From Lutjanus erythropterus (taxonomy: Eukaryota > Chordata > Actinopteri > Lutjaniformes > Lutjanidae), in contig CM034608.1 of assembly GCA_020091685.1 (NCBI GenBank), positions 4,192,751 to 4,256,750 on the forward strand: a stretch of 64,000 nt of DNA, in the 5' to 3' direction. Position numbers and translations under genes: made by a program. This document shows positions 36,879 to 59,430 of this stretch, in pieces. The notes under the pieces are model-generated. The model was given only the letters and a program-made list of their open reading frames with translations, was not told the DNA's origin and ran no database searches. Positions within the stretch are counted from its first letter, which is position 1, and each line of letters starts with the position of its first letter.

Positions 36879-37499
36879 GGGCAAACAGGAAAAATGCCTC
36901 TGCTTCCCCAAACAGAGGTCAACATGACAATGTGACGCATACAGTTTGTGCCACTGAGGCACCATGTTAGATTTATGCATTATACAGATTCGTTCAGTGA
37001 TTTTACGAACATACAGCTCAGTTACTTTTAATTTTTAAAGTCTTCCCTCAGTTTATAAGTTATATCGCTCATAAACAACCTTGCTAGGACAATAATTGAC
37101 TTAAGAGCGGAGCTTTTTAATCCTTCACGCATGCGCAGTTTGTAGAATCGATGTTACCTTCCACTCGATACATAATGCCTGTGACCTCGTGATGTAGTTT
37201 TGACAGTAATTTCACGGTTGTCAGATTCGTATCCATAATGAAGAAAACCCACCCATAAAACTGCAATCTGCATTTGTAATTTAGTAAAGTTGTAACTTTA
37301 TGAGTTGTATTCTCACGGAGAAAATATACGCTACATAATATATGCATGATTTGACAAAATTTTTATTTATGCACAACTATAGACTAACATGCACACATTT
37401 TTAATACGTGCACAATTTTTTATGTGTGCATGCATGAATCTTTTGACAGTAACCTTACCCCATACTTAGAGCCATGTTCAGGTGTGCATGCTGAACTGT

Positions 37500-38530
37500 G
37501 TGTGTGGTGACACTGTGTGAACAGCATGCTGGGGTTTTAGGAGACTTGGATCGCACCAGACAAGCAGTATGATGGCATTTTATGCTTTTTGTTTGTTTTT
37601 TTTTTTGTTTGTTTGTTTGTTTGTTTGTTTGTTTGAAAACCATTCACTTCCATAGTTTCCTCTTACCTGTAGTGTTTTGTGGACTAATAAACTAAACCTG
37701 ACCTTCAATGGGCATGAGGGTGAGTAGATAATGACTGAATTTTCCTTTTCAGGTGTTGTCTGTATTACCAAAGTGAACATAAAAGCTCTGATGAACCCTG
37801 TACTGAAATGCATAAGCATTTTCCTATTGTCATATGAGTTATATAAACAAACAAATTGTGAGTATTTCCTCCTCCTTCACCTGAAAAGTTGAGATGTACT
37901 ACCTTTTCAGTTTTTTTGTAACATGCCTGTGGATTTTCGGGTTCAGCGCTACACTGAGAATCCCATTATTGAAGCACAACCAACTTTTCCAAATACAGCT
38001 TTAAAGGTATACTGTGATACTTGGAAAGATTAAGCTTGTTCTAATTCTCACGTTCAGAATGAGTGCGGTTGAACTTATGTGCTTGTATTATGCCTTGTTC
38101 TCCACCAGGTGTCACCCTTTCACAGTTTTCCCTTCCAGTCAGTAAACACCAATCTTCCATCAGGTCAGTGACAGCAGCTAAAATCTGCCAATTCAGCAGT
38201 CCATCTCCTCCGCTTCTACCTGTCAGTCCAGATGGACACTTTCAACTTGGGCTGCACAATTAATTGAAATATGATTGACGTCCAAATCATAGAAGCTGCA
38301 GTTTTTTTGATACGGGAAAAATGTGTGTCAAAGCAGCATTATAATGACGTACTGTAGAGCTGTCCTGGCCTACAGATGTTCTCCAGATGTAACAAACCAC
38401 ATTTGTTTAGTACGGACCCTGAATAATACCACACCAGAAGAATTTAAGTTTTTACAGAGAAAATGAAGATTCTGCTGCAAAAATTATCATTCCCTTTAAT
38501 CACAGATCATATAACCATATCTTAATCATA
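37500..38530. repeat. Duplicated segment, copy 2
   Basis: Direct copy of 34160-35075, diverged, with an added (TTTG)n run near 37590-37635. Confidence 0.75.
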
Positions 38531-38731
38531 ATGTGTTGAAATATTCAAATTTGTTTATAACTGCAGGCTTATTTATTAAGCACATGTAAAGACAACATAA
38601 GCTGTTATTACATATATTATATTTATTTATTATATCTATTTTATTAAAATGTATTAATGAAATGAAACAGTGTGGCATTATGTGTTGAATTAAAGGTTTC
38701 TCATTCATGATGTACATCACTTTGGATAACA

Positions 38732-38876
38732 TTCATTCATTCATTCATTCATTCATTTTCTGTAACCACTTATTCATGAAGGGTAATGGGGGGCTGGAGT
38801 CTATCCCAGCTGACATTGGCTGAGAGGCGGGGTTCACCCTGGACAAGTCGCCAGTTCATCGCAGGGCTACTTTGGA
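38732..38876 (-). mobile_element. L2-like LINE 3' end
   Basis: Contains GGGCTGGAGTCTATCCCAGC, GGCGGGGTTCACCCTGGACA and CGCCAGTTCATCGCAGGGC, the conserved core near the 3' end of fish L2-type LINEs. The (CATT)n run at 38730-38757 is the short-repeat 3' tail, which places the element on the minus strand. Confidence 0.7.
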
Positions 38877-38879
38877 TAA

Positions 38880-41215
38880 CAACGTTTGCTAAAAATTGAA
38901 AATAACAGTTTAGTCTGTGACATCATCAGGTTTAATTTTTGTTCTTCCTTTTCTTGAGGTCTCAAGTGCCAAAAAATAAGCAGCAGAATATAACAGACTC
39001 AAATGAACACCCAACAACGAATGACAAAGAAAGAAAGACACCCGAGGTTGTTGCAGCTGATAAAATTTTGCCAAAATCAACCCAAAACATCAGTATTAGA
39101 CTTCCTATTTGACTGTTCTGACTCTTTCCATTAACCAGTCAGATTTAGCCCGTCTCCATCAGCCAATCATGTTGTTGCTGTCAGACTGTAAATCTGTCTC
39201 TTCTCTGTTGCTGCCAGCTGTCATTTCAGCAGAATTTCACTTTTCTCATCCTGATTGTGCACATGTCAGTTAAATATATTTTGTTCACTCAGAACGAAGT
39301 CTGTCCTCATTGAAGTCTCATTGTGGTGAGTTTTCAAACAGCAACTGACAAATCCTACTGATTCTACCTTAAACTGGTTTGTTTTAGAGGAATAAAGTTT
39401 AATGAAGACAAAGGCACATACAATACATAAAGGACACACTGAGACATACAAAGTACAGTAATAACATAAAAACTTGCAGCTTCGTGCAGCTTCATTTTAA
39501 CATTTTAATATTCACTTGTTGTTGTTTCCCTCAATGATTATTACATTTTCCAACTGTAAAAATATGTAGTAGTGTTGTCACTACACTTTTTATTAAAAGA
39601 TTAATATAACAAGGCTATAAGTTGACACTGGATACTCTACAGTGGTGTTTTTGTCAATTCACTGTCAAATATTCTGTATCGATTTTTATTGATCTATCAA
39701 TATTTTTGATGATACTAATTTGTAGCGTATAGACCAAATAGAATGTTTTTTTTAATTGTCAACTAAAATGTGCATTAAATGGCTCCAGTCATTCCTGTGA
39801 GATCACAAGGATATCATATATAAAACAATATCACAGTTTTCAGTTTAGAGTTCTTAGTGTGTAGGCTGACATCCATATGTTCATTGAGTTCACTCTTAAA
39901 AACAGTAAAGACTGGCTTTGAACCATTTTATTTGCAAATATCAATGTGGTATTTAGCAAGATGAAAGATTTAATATAAAATCTACCCTTCGTTTTTCATC
40001 TTAAAATCCAACACACCAAAGACGACGTCCTTAAAACTTAAGAAAAATCTGCAGTGCACTTTATGATGTCTGACCAAAATTTCTCTGTATGAGAACAATT
40101 CTGAAACATTTTCACAAAATAAGCAGTCAGACTCAATGTTCTGTGTCTCTTAAGGACAGATCTTACTGGGTAGAAACTGTGAATTAATTTAAACATAATT
40201 TTTCTACCTTTGTTAGTAAGAAAATACTAGAGAAGTAAATGCCACATTTTTCTCCAAGTCACATTTAATATTTTGTACTATTCTAAAATGTGATTATGTA
40301 AGGAGTTGGAACAATATCTGTTTTGAATAAAGCCCTTATCGTTCTGTTATTGGCCTGATGCTGTGCTGAAGAGCACAAACCACCCACAGATAAACTGACA
40401 GTATGATGAAATGGCCTTGAGAAGTTAATACACCTCAGCACCATCATCATAACAACAGGAATAGAATTGATAACATCTGCATATTCCTTCATTAGTATGG
40501 GAATTTGATATTTGTTCAGAGAATTTAAGTAGTTGTATTGCCTACCATTCAAGACAAATAGGATTTTTAGGGGAAAAAAAAGTTATTTATTTTTGTAGAG
40601 ATTGTCCTCTTTATTCATATGTGGTAGGAAGTTGTGCTTAAACATGGGAGACCCCATGTTTAAACGATTAATTGGAATTTTACTACTATAATGTACTATT
40701 TACTATATAAATACTATTGTACTACTATAAAAACTGCACCATTTAATAAACTCCACATAATTTGGAATACAAGTTAAGCTAATTAATTTTGACTGGATGA
40801 AGTCCAGAAAATTCAACCTTCCACAAGTGATTTATGCTCAATAATACAGCACATAAATCCAAATCTTAAACTGAATTCAGTCCACCTCTGCGTGGCACGT
40901 CATCTTTCTGTCCCGGACACAAAGATCGTGTATGTAAGAAGAAGGATTACTCGGTGATCATAACGCTGACCCAGCATTATTGTGGTGCTCGGAGTCAGTC
41001 TTTTCCTTTTCCCTCCTCATTTGAAACAGAAGTATAGAATCAAGGCCTGAGAACGATCCCAGCCTGTGGCCCTTTCCTGCATACATGTAGCTTCTCCATC
41101 ACAGTCAAATGTGTCACAGTTTCACAGTTTATTACAGGAATAGTTCAACATTTTGGGAAATCTGCTTTTTGCCAAGAGTTAGATTAAAACAATGGTTCAC
41201 AACTTTTTTTCCTTG
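38880..41215. other. Gene-free stretch
   Basis: No gene seen. 39990-40560 has the texture of a decayed minus-strand L1-like element (TTTTCACAAAATAAGCAGTC and similar), but no frame survives. I cannot support more. Confidence 0.3.
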
Positions 41216-41218
41216 GAG

Positions 41219-41700
41219 TCCCCACCCACGACTTATTTTCGACATTTCAACTTAATTGTCGACGTTTTGATTTAATTCTCTACATCTCGACAACTTTTTC
41301 TCAACATTTCGACTTAAGTCTCTACATTTCGACAACTTTTTTTGACATAATTGTCAACATTTTGACTTAATTTTCTACATTTGAACTTAATTCTCGATAT
41401 TTTGGATTTATTTTTGACATTTCGACTGTAGTGTCATCATTTCATTAAATAAAAAAGACATTTTCCTGTCCTCATCCCCTGACGATTTATTTGCGACATT
41501 TCGATTTGATTTTCTACAATTCAACAACTTTTTCTCGACATTTCAGCTTAATTCCTTACAATTTGAATTAATTCTCGACATTTCAACCTAATTCTTTGCG
41601 TTTCGACTTTATCTCGACATTTCGACTATATTGTCATCATTTCATCAAATAAAAACCACAATAAAAAGACATTTCTCCTGTCATCCCTCCTCCCCCTGCT
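41219..41700. repeat. TCGACATTT-rich degenerate tandem repeat upstream of dnajc25
   Basis: A motif close to TCTCGACATTTCGACTTAAT recurs about 15-20 times. At a larger scale two blocks, about 41219-41475 and 41476-41700, each begin with an ACGA/ATTT...CGACATTTC segment and end GTCATCATTTCAT-AAATAAAAA, so a block of about 260 bp is itself duplicated. It ends about 200 bases before the dnajc25 start codon. Confidence 0.75.
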
Positions 41701-41827
41701 TGGCCCTAACAGTCCCACACAGAAAAGTGACACAAGGCAGAGAAAAGTCAACAACAAACATAGTAAGTAAACATAAACATAAGCGTCTGCCTCAGGCACA
41801 GACGATCTCTGATGCATCGTCATCCTT

Positions 41828-51985
<10,158 letters not shown>

Positions 51986-52157
51986 CGGCCACGAGCTCCG
52001 TCTGTAACATACACACCTGCCTCAGTGCCAACATACATGGACAACACACGCCGTGCTGTGTGGAGAAATACCTGTACAGAAAGATTAACTATGCCTGTTT
52101 ATATAGTGAGAGATATTTTCATAGCGATCAGGACTCAGAAAGGGGATAACTAAGTGG

Positions 52158-52163
52158 AATAAA
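52158..52163 (+). terminator. Poly(A) signal of dnajc25
   Basis: AATAAA 173 bases after the stop codon, the first canonical hexamer downstream. Confidence 0.6.
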
Positions 52164-52365
52164 CTGTGAGCTGGAGCTTCAGATTCTGGAGTAATTTTTT
52201 ACATCATTATTTCATTTTAAAGAAGTTTAATAATTTTTTTTCCTGTAATTTTCCCCAGCCCTTTTTTTTGTTCCCTCCTGCTGGTAAAAACAGATGGATG
52301 AATGAGTTTTGGTGCCTGAGTTTTTGTAAAATGATTTTCTGTTGGATTAACTGACATCTTCCAGG

Positions 52366-52500
52366 TGCAAGGCGATTAGCATAGCAACTAGTAATCAGAA
52401 AGCTACAAGTGTGAACCCTGCAACAGCCTACTGTCAAAGTGTCCTTGGGCGAGGTGTCGGACCGCCACCTGCTGCTCCAGAGCATCAGCTAAAAGTCTAT
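52366..52500 (+). mobile_element. SINE fragment
   Basis: A GCGATTAGCATAGCAACTAG head is followed by AGTGTGAACCCTGCAACAGC (degenerate B-box) and GTCAAAGTGTCCTTGGGCGA, the order seen in fish V-type SINEs. It is diverged. Confidence 0.5.
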
Positions 52501-52910
52501 TAGCATTTATTGTTTTTATGATGAATAAACCAGAGCAGTAACATTTGGTTAAATCCTCACTTTCTTCCTCAGAGTCAGATGAGAAGAGGGATATCAATTT
52601 CATCTTCTCTGACTCCAGGGTGTATTAAGCCTAGCTTAGCACAAAGACTGTAACCAAGTAGGAACTGTTAGCCTGGCTCCGTCAAGATGGAGACTTTAGC
52701 TTGCTAGCTAACAAGAGCGAAAAAGGAAGTGGTGAAAAGATGAAACTGATATCCATCTTCTCATCTGACTCTGGGGAATAAGACAAACAGTTAGTTCCTT
52801 TGTTTACTTTTGTGTTTTTTTTTTCTTCAAAGGACATAATCTCAGATGCTGGTTTTGAGAAAGGAAGATCCTGCACCTTTATCTTGCTCAGCATCACAAT
52901 TTATTGATCA

Positions 52911-53102
52911 TAAGGCCCTCTGGACCTTAATCAAGGTCATTTTAGTCTTTGTCAAGAGTGTTTTGCCCCTCTGGGACTTTGTTAAGAGTGTTTCGGTCCC
53001 TCTGGACCTTCGTCAAGTGTTTTAGTCTTTGTACCTTCTTCGGCCCCTTTAGACCTTTGTCAAGCAAGTTTTAGGTTCCCTGGACCTTTGTCAAGAGAGA
53101 CC
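52911..53102. repeat. ~31-bp degenerate minisatellite
   Basis: About six units of roughly CCCTCTGGACCTTTGTCAAG plus AGTGTTTTGGT. Some units are shortened. Confidence 0.75.
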
Positions 53103-53146
53103 TTTGTTTTTTAATATCACATTTAAAATAATTTAATATTCATTAA

Positions 53147-53405
53147 TTACACTATCGAAAGCATTGAAGCTACTTTATCCTCTTTCTGGTATAGTAACAA
53201 CTCCAGTCCAGAGGCACTGAACAAGTTCATTTGGTCAATGAATTGTGATGCTGAGCAAGAACGCTGTTCGGGATCTTCTATAATTTGTTCTGTAGAAGGA
53301 CATGTCCGCTGTTCAAACATAAAGACACTGATAAATTTGTCGGTTGGTTTAAAGAGATGATTTCCTCCACGGATTTTCTGTCTCACCCGTTTTGTTGAAG
53401 CTTTT
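53147..53405 (-). other. Unassigned open frame, doubtful exon
   Basis: About 86 codons after a pyrimidine-rich acceptor, ending in a stop. No domain is recognised. Part of it (53215-53260) is an inverted match of 52880-52925, which suggests repeat sequence rather than an exon. Confidence 0.12.
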
Positions 53406-53894
53406 CTATTAGAAAAAAAAAGCAGAAGCAAAACGAGACAAGGACATTTCAAACATTTGTGTAAATCACAAAGTCTTATTGTGTAAATGGAAGCCAAAGT
53501 TGCAAGTATCTGTATATTGTGCAACGCCAGATCTTTCTTACACAGGGAGCTTGTCATTGTGGTTTCCGCTGTCTCTTCACAAGTTCAGGTGACCGCTTAC
53601 TGTTTACTGCATTTGAAATTACTGGTTTTACTTAATATTATTTATTGTTTCACACTTCACTGGTCTTTTTGTTGTCATTTTGGTGTTGAGGCGGCATTAA
53701 ACGCATACTGTAACCACAAAGTCATACAGTCTTTGATATGAACACAACAACATGGTTTTTAAATAAATAAATTTATGAATACATTTTAAAAGAAGTTTGT
53801 TTCAGCAGATCAGTTGACCTTTTGCTAAACCCAACCTCTGAAAAGCTAATCTTATCCCACTGTAGCAACCATAAGTAGGCTAATGTGTCGAGCT

Positions 53895-54810
53895 CAGAGG
53901 TGGCAAGACTACACACATTCTTTACTCAAGTAGAAGTACCAATACTTGGGCAAAGTTGTATCAGTACTTCTACTTTCACTGAAGTCTTTCTTTACACAAG
54001 TAAAACTGAAAAAATACAGGTACTTAAAGTAGAAAAGTAAAAGGCTGCCCTCTACAGGACATTTGTATTGGCTGTTTCTGTTAGTTAAGTGAACCTCACC
54101 TTTTCTTCATTGTTGGTGTCCTTCGCCGTCTAATTTGTCTTTGTATGTCTTTTATGTTATTGTCTCTTATGATATTCTTCATTTTGTTACATCTTTTTTG
54201 TCTTGTTAGATTGTTTACACCGTTTTATGTCTTGTTGCGTCATTTTTTTTTTTTTTTGTATTTTGTGTCGCTGTTATTTTTTCATTTTGTTTTTTTTCAT
54301 CTTGTTACATCTTGTTATTTTTTTGTCTTACGTCTTTGTTTTGTTACGTGTTTTTCATTTTTGTGTCGTTTTTCGTCTTGTTACTTTATTTTTCGTACCG
54401 TTAGTATTATTATATCTTTATTGTACCATTACATCATTTTTCATTTAGTTGCATCTTTTTGTTTTTTGTACATCTGTCATGTGTGATATGCACTGATGGA
54501 CACACCAGGGTCATCTTTACTTTGTGTTATTGTTCAGTCCATTCAGGCTGAAATCAGTCTCGATGTTGGGAAGGTGGTGAACAATTACACAAAATAAAAA
54601 TAACTAGTAATATATTTAAAAAAGGAGGAGCAGGTTAGTTTTGAAAACGTAAGGAATAGAAAGTACAGATTATTTGTTTTAAAATATAGGGAGTAAAAGT
54701 AAAAAAGTTGTCAGAAAAATAAATATTACAATAAGTAAAGTACAGATGCCTGAAAACACTACTTCAGTAAAGTAACAGAGTATTTTTTTCTTTGTTACAT
54801 TCCACCTCTG
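53895..54810. mobile_element. 916-bp hAT-like element
   Basis: Ends CAGAGGTGGCAAGACTAC and GTTACATTCCACCTCTG. Flanks GTCGAGCT and GTCAAGCT are an 8-bp target duplication with one change. The interior has ACTCAAGTA-type ends and a T-rich degenerate tandem repeat at 54120-54490 based on TTGTTACATCTTTTTGTC. There is no transposase. Confidence 0.75.
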
Positions 54811-56662
54811 GTCAAGCTTTGAACTTCAATATGCAGCTACACCTCAGTCTTTCAGCATTAGCTAGATTGTCTATGTAGTAATCTATGTAGACTGCATCTT
54901 AACCAACTCGAGCTAATGTTAGCTTAATTACCTAGCTAGCTAAAATCTGCTTGTGACAGTTCCCATTTCAAAATTGACGGTCACTGGTAAGAAACAAGAA
55001 GCTGCTTTTTCGTTCAGTTAAAACACATTTGGATGGAAATGGAGGGGAGGTCGTACTGCTGTGCTTTGTTGGATGCACAGGGAAAGTGAAGGAAATGACA
55101 GTGTGAAAAATGAAAAAGAAGTCCAGAGAAAAGTTCACCCCTGCCTACTCCTACACCTGACCTTCAGTTTTTCATTTGAAAAAATATAACCGCACCTGCC
55201 AGGTGATTCAACACACTAACTCCATTAATGTTCACATGCCGCACTGTCACAAGCACAAGCCTTTCATCCATGACTAGATGCACGCTTCCTTCTGCACAGT
55301 GGTAAGGTTGGTCAGTAGAGAGAAAATAGTCATTACATTAAACTGCTCACAACAAGGTCTGTAGATTATCTTGAGTAACTAGGACTGTTAGCCTAAATTC
55401 GCAATGGCAGACATCTCTACGGTCAACATCTCCAAAACTCTCAACTCCCACCAAAACTATCTCAATGGATAAGTAGCACAACATTCGAGAGGAAAGATAT
55501 GAATTTTTGATTTAGGGGTGAAATGTCCCTTTAAGTCATATGTCGTTTGTAGAGAAGTGTTACGCTAGTAAAGTGTTTGCTGATTCATGCTATAAAAAGG
55601 AAAGACAGCAAATGCTTGATGTGACACTGAAAACTCATTATTAACTCTTAATTTGAAACACACCATGTCCTGGAAATATTAATTACTATACTAATACTAT
55701 ACTACACTAATAATATACTGTACTATACTAATAATACAGTAAAGCTTTTGTTTATATCAGAATTTAACAACTATTCTTCTCCATTCTGCCTGAGAAAACT
55801 AATGTTGACATTAATCTCACTAGCAGAGTTACATTTTGATTTTCTTGACACACAGTTATTCATCCATTACCAAGGATGAGTGCCAACCATTCTCCAGGTT
55901 CAGACTCGGGGCCATCCAAAGTTCAATGGGCAGATTAAGAAAAAAAAGAAGATAAACTGATCCAGAGCTATCTGGTATCTTAGGCATATTAGTGTTAGAA
56001 CTTTTTGTTAATAACTATAAGATATAACTTATCCTGACAAAATAAACCCACAATCTTTCCAACTTTTTTTCAGTAAATATGACTTAAAATGAGAAATCTG
56101 TAATATATATTTACTGTAAGAAAAATGACTAGAACGTGTCAGCAAAAATCAAGGAAACATGTTAAGTTCAAATACTTGCTTCCCTTAACATGAACGCTAC
56201 AGCCATGATGAGCGTTCGGAATTCAAGTTAATGCAGCATTTTCACCAAATAGGTGTCTGTTTGAGTTGAAATCATTAATAATCTTGCAGAAGGCGTAGAT
56301 GTTTGGACCTGTTAAACTGAGCAAAATGTTAATGGAGTTTGGCAGGCAGTGAGACAGGCAGGCACTGAACGCAACATCCAGAGTGTGTTATTTCAGAGCA
56401 GGGGACTTTTGTTTTCAGGATAACGGCCTTAACTTTACACTGACAGACAAGTGACAGTTATATACAGCTGATCAACTCAACAACTGTAGTTCTCGTCCTC
56501 ACTTGTCAATTTACAAGGTCGTGCGTTCCTGCAAAGCTCCTGCAGGCCGCCCATCTTTGCCATGTCTGGGGAGGAGGGGGCAGGGCAAACAATTTGCTCC
56601 AATCACAGATCACATATTAAACAGGATTACAATCTAATTAATATACATTATTATATAATATA
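54811..56662. other. Gene-free stretch
   Basis: No gene seen. 55310-55530 resembles 43560-43890 (ACTGCTCACAACAAGGTCTG, ACTATCTCAATGGATAA and GGGTGAAATGTCCCTTTAA-type sequence), so another dispersed repeat is present. Confidence 0.4.
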
Positions 56663-56863
56663 CAGTGTTTCCCCTGTCCTGCATGTTTTAGATGTTTCCC
56701 TGCTCAACACACCTGATTCAGATGATCAGTTTGTCATGAAGCCTCTGTCTGAAGCCTCAAGCCTGATAATGAGCTGATCATTTGAATCGGGAGTGTTTGA
56801 GCAGGGAAACATCTAAAACATGCAGGGCAGTGAGCTCTGAGGACCAGAATAGGGGAAACACTA
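56663..56863. mobile_element. Palindromic MITE
   Basis: Left CAGTGTTTCCCCTGT and right AGGGGAAACACT; further in, TGCATGTTTTAGATGTTTCC pairs with GGAAACATCTAAAACATGCA. About 200 bp in all, able to fold into a long hairpin. Confidence 0.8.
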
Positions 56864-57082
56864 TTATAAATGGCTTCAACGGGCTTTGTAAATTTGTTTC
56901 TTTGTTTTACCTACAATTGCCTTAACATGCCATCATGGTTTTTGTACAGCCTAATAGGAAGTTGCATTAACCATTCAGCACGTCTAATGTAGAAGGCCTC
57001 TCAAATTGTTTTTTTTTTTTTAGGTGTGGGTAAAGAGCTCAACTGAAGCTGAATTTTGGAGGCGATTCTTCCCATATCGCAT

Positions 57083-57648
57083 CCTGGTGCCATGTGTTCC
57101 TCAGGTAAGCGACACACACACACCTGGCCATCCACGTGATGTAAAAGAAAACGTGATTCATCAGATCAGGCCTCCTTCTTCCATTGCTCTGTGGTCCAGT
57201 TCTGATGTTCATGTGTCCATTGTTGGCTCTTTCAGTGGTCCACAGGGGTCAGCATGAACATCCTGACTGGTCTGCAGCTATGCAGCCCCATACACAACAA
57301 ACTGAGATGCACTGTGTATTCTGACACCTTTCTATCAGAACCAGTATTAACTTATTCAGCAAACTGAGCAACAGTAGCTCATCTGTAGGATTGGACCACA
57401 CGGACCAGCCTTCACTCCCCACGTGTATCAGTGAGCCTTGGTCGCCCATGACCCTGCCGCCAGTTCACCACTGTTCCTTCCTTGGACCACTTTTGATAGA
57501 TACTGACCACTGCAGACCAGGAACAGGACAAAATGTTCACTTTCTGCCTAATATATCCCACCCACTAACAGGTGCCATGATGAAGAGATAATCAGTGTTA
57601 TTCACTTCACCTGTCAGTGCTCATAATGTTAAGCCTGATTGGTGTATA
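57083..57648 (-). pseudogene. Tc1/mariner transposase fossil
   Basis: Read on the minus strand with frameshifts it gives Tc1-type pieces: KWSKEGTV-like and HGRPRL-like segments near 57490-57420, and S-D-E-S-R-F-L-L-H near 57160. The last is the region of the second catalytic Asp of the DDE/D triad. Internal deletions and frame breaks make it inactive. Confidence 0.7.
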
Positions 57649-57649
57649 T

Positions 57650-58725
57650 TTCATATATATAAATCCTTAAAGAATGCTTTTTCACCAATTGGAATTAAGA
57701 GTGTTGGTATTAATCATTTTAAAGGGTTTTTTGTTGGTAAGATATATTCTGTCCCAATTCTCAAGAATGGGTGAAACACAATGATCACATGTCAGCCAAT
57801 TTTAACTCTAAATGCTCTAAATGTGGTTATTAAAGAAATGTGACCAAGATACATACCGAGCAAGATACTTTACAGTTGAAGAGTAAAATTGTCACCTAAT
57901 ATAGTATAAGTATAATTCCAGCTCCCTCCCTTCCTGCCTGCTCGGCAGTTTGAGCTGTCAAATACCTGAAGGTGAATCATACTGGAAAGAAAACAAAGCA
58001 GCCGTGTCAGGTTTTCCATTAACAATAAAAATTATTAACATACATTTTAAAACATACAAAAACAAACAATACAAGGCAGAAGGATGATAGAAGGCCCATG
58101 TCATTCCAACATTAACAACAATAACCTGTTATAACAGTGAAAAGTACTGAATGAATTGGACAAAACCTCGCTGCGAATCAAGTCTTTAGTAACAACGCCT
58201 TAACTCGTTAACTCATTAAAATAGTGCCTGCTGAGATGATCACAATCATACTTCTCTTTAATGAAAAACAAAACAGATATACAAGTGCAGAAACATACAG
58301 ACCTCTGGGAGAGTCTGTTTTTTTTCTTTTTTTTAGTGCGGTTATAATAAGAGCTGTAATCTGCCTCGGCAACTAACTACATCACAGGACGTACACAGAC
58401 TGAAGGTTTTACATACGTGACTGTTCTGTACATCATCAGCCTTTACTGGATTCTTTTCACAGTTTTTATTCTTATGTTCACTGGTTTGGGAAGAAAAATA
58501 AAATGCCACTTATCTGGTTGATGCTGCATGAAGTGCGTAAAGGTCAAAAATCCACAATTTTTCCAACCCCAAAGTCTCGTCATATACTAACATTCATAAC
58601 TCGAATTTAAATTTAGGATATAAATGGAAAATGAACATTTGTGTAGTTGAAAATATCAGCCTATTTCCTGCTGTGTTTAAGAAAAACAACATTAAAATAC
58701 ACTAAAACTTATTCATTTTGTTGTT
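57650..58725. other. Gene-free stretch
   Basis: Between the Tc1 fossil and the next repeat block. 57720-57900 shows weak similarity to the repeat at 7640 and 45355. It may include the distal 3' UTR of the spindlin gene, but the end of that transcript cannot be placed. Confidence 0.3.
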
Positions 58726-58729
58726 CTTT

Positions 58730-59430
58730 TCTAATAAACTGCAATTTACTTCTTTTCCACCAAATCAGGAAAGCAGCCCACAGTTCCACCAGTTTTAAGT
58801 GGAACCATTGTAATCATGTTGACTTCGTAAGGTATTCTGATGATGTTTGCATCTGGAATTTTTTTTTTTATTTGACTGCATCAATGCTATTTATTTATTT
58901 ATTATTTTGTAATAAACCAGAATTATACTTTTACCCCTTCTCCACCAAATTAGCTCTGGACTCTTGAAGTTACAGCGTAAACCAGCCCACATTTTCACCA
59001 TTTATCAAAGGAACCATTTTTTATCATCCGCTACAGACATCCCACTTCATTTGAAACCAAAAGGGCCACAAATTACGTGTCAGAGTCCAACCTTGGAGTT
59101 AGAATGGGACCAGTTTCTTTCGTTTCCCGTCAACATCAAACAAAAAAAAGTTCTAATTTTCAGTCAAAATAATGACAAAAGTAAAAATGGCGACTTAGTA
59201 ATGCTATAAATTTTTAAAAAATTACAGGTCATCAGAATGCATTTCACCAAATTAGCTCTGGGCTCTTCGTGCTATCTGGCTAACCAGCCATCTAGCCAGC
59301 TGTTTTTTTGGTACCATATGGGAACCAATTTATTTTTGGTCCAAATGCTCCAAACAGCTCAAACTTAGGTGAAGAACTGAAACAGAACTGATTCCACGTT
59401 GGTGGAAAAGGGGTATATGAGGACTCAAGG
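58730..59430. repeat. Threefold degenerate repeat with CCACCAAAT core
   Basis: Similar blocks start near 58755, 58940 and 59244: CCACCAAATNAG..., then AGC(C)CAC or CTAACCAGCCA, then a GGAACCA segment. It lies in the region downstream of spindlin and may be part of its 3' UTR. Confidence 0.45.

Noticed and set aside
53147..53557. Minus-strand open frame with an acceptor-like start, possible last exon of another gene
   Set aside because: No domain, no partner exon found, and part of it is an inverted copy of nearby sequence. Kept only as a low-confidence entry.
54145..54486. 113-codon hydrophobic frame, apparently a membrane protein
   Set aside because: Phe/Leu/Val-rich composition comes from a T-rich tandem repeat inside a hAT-like element; there is no start context or family match.
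52164..57080. A gng10 gene expected after dnajc25
   Set aside because: I looked for the short G-gamma coding exons, including the conserved NPFRE-type C-terminus, and saw none.
57249..57449. 66-codon minus-strand open frame
   Set aside because: It reads the Tc1 transposase fossil in a shifted frame; the conserved transposase pieces are in other frames.
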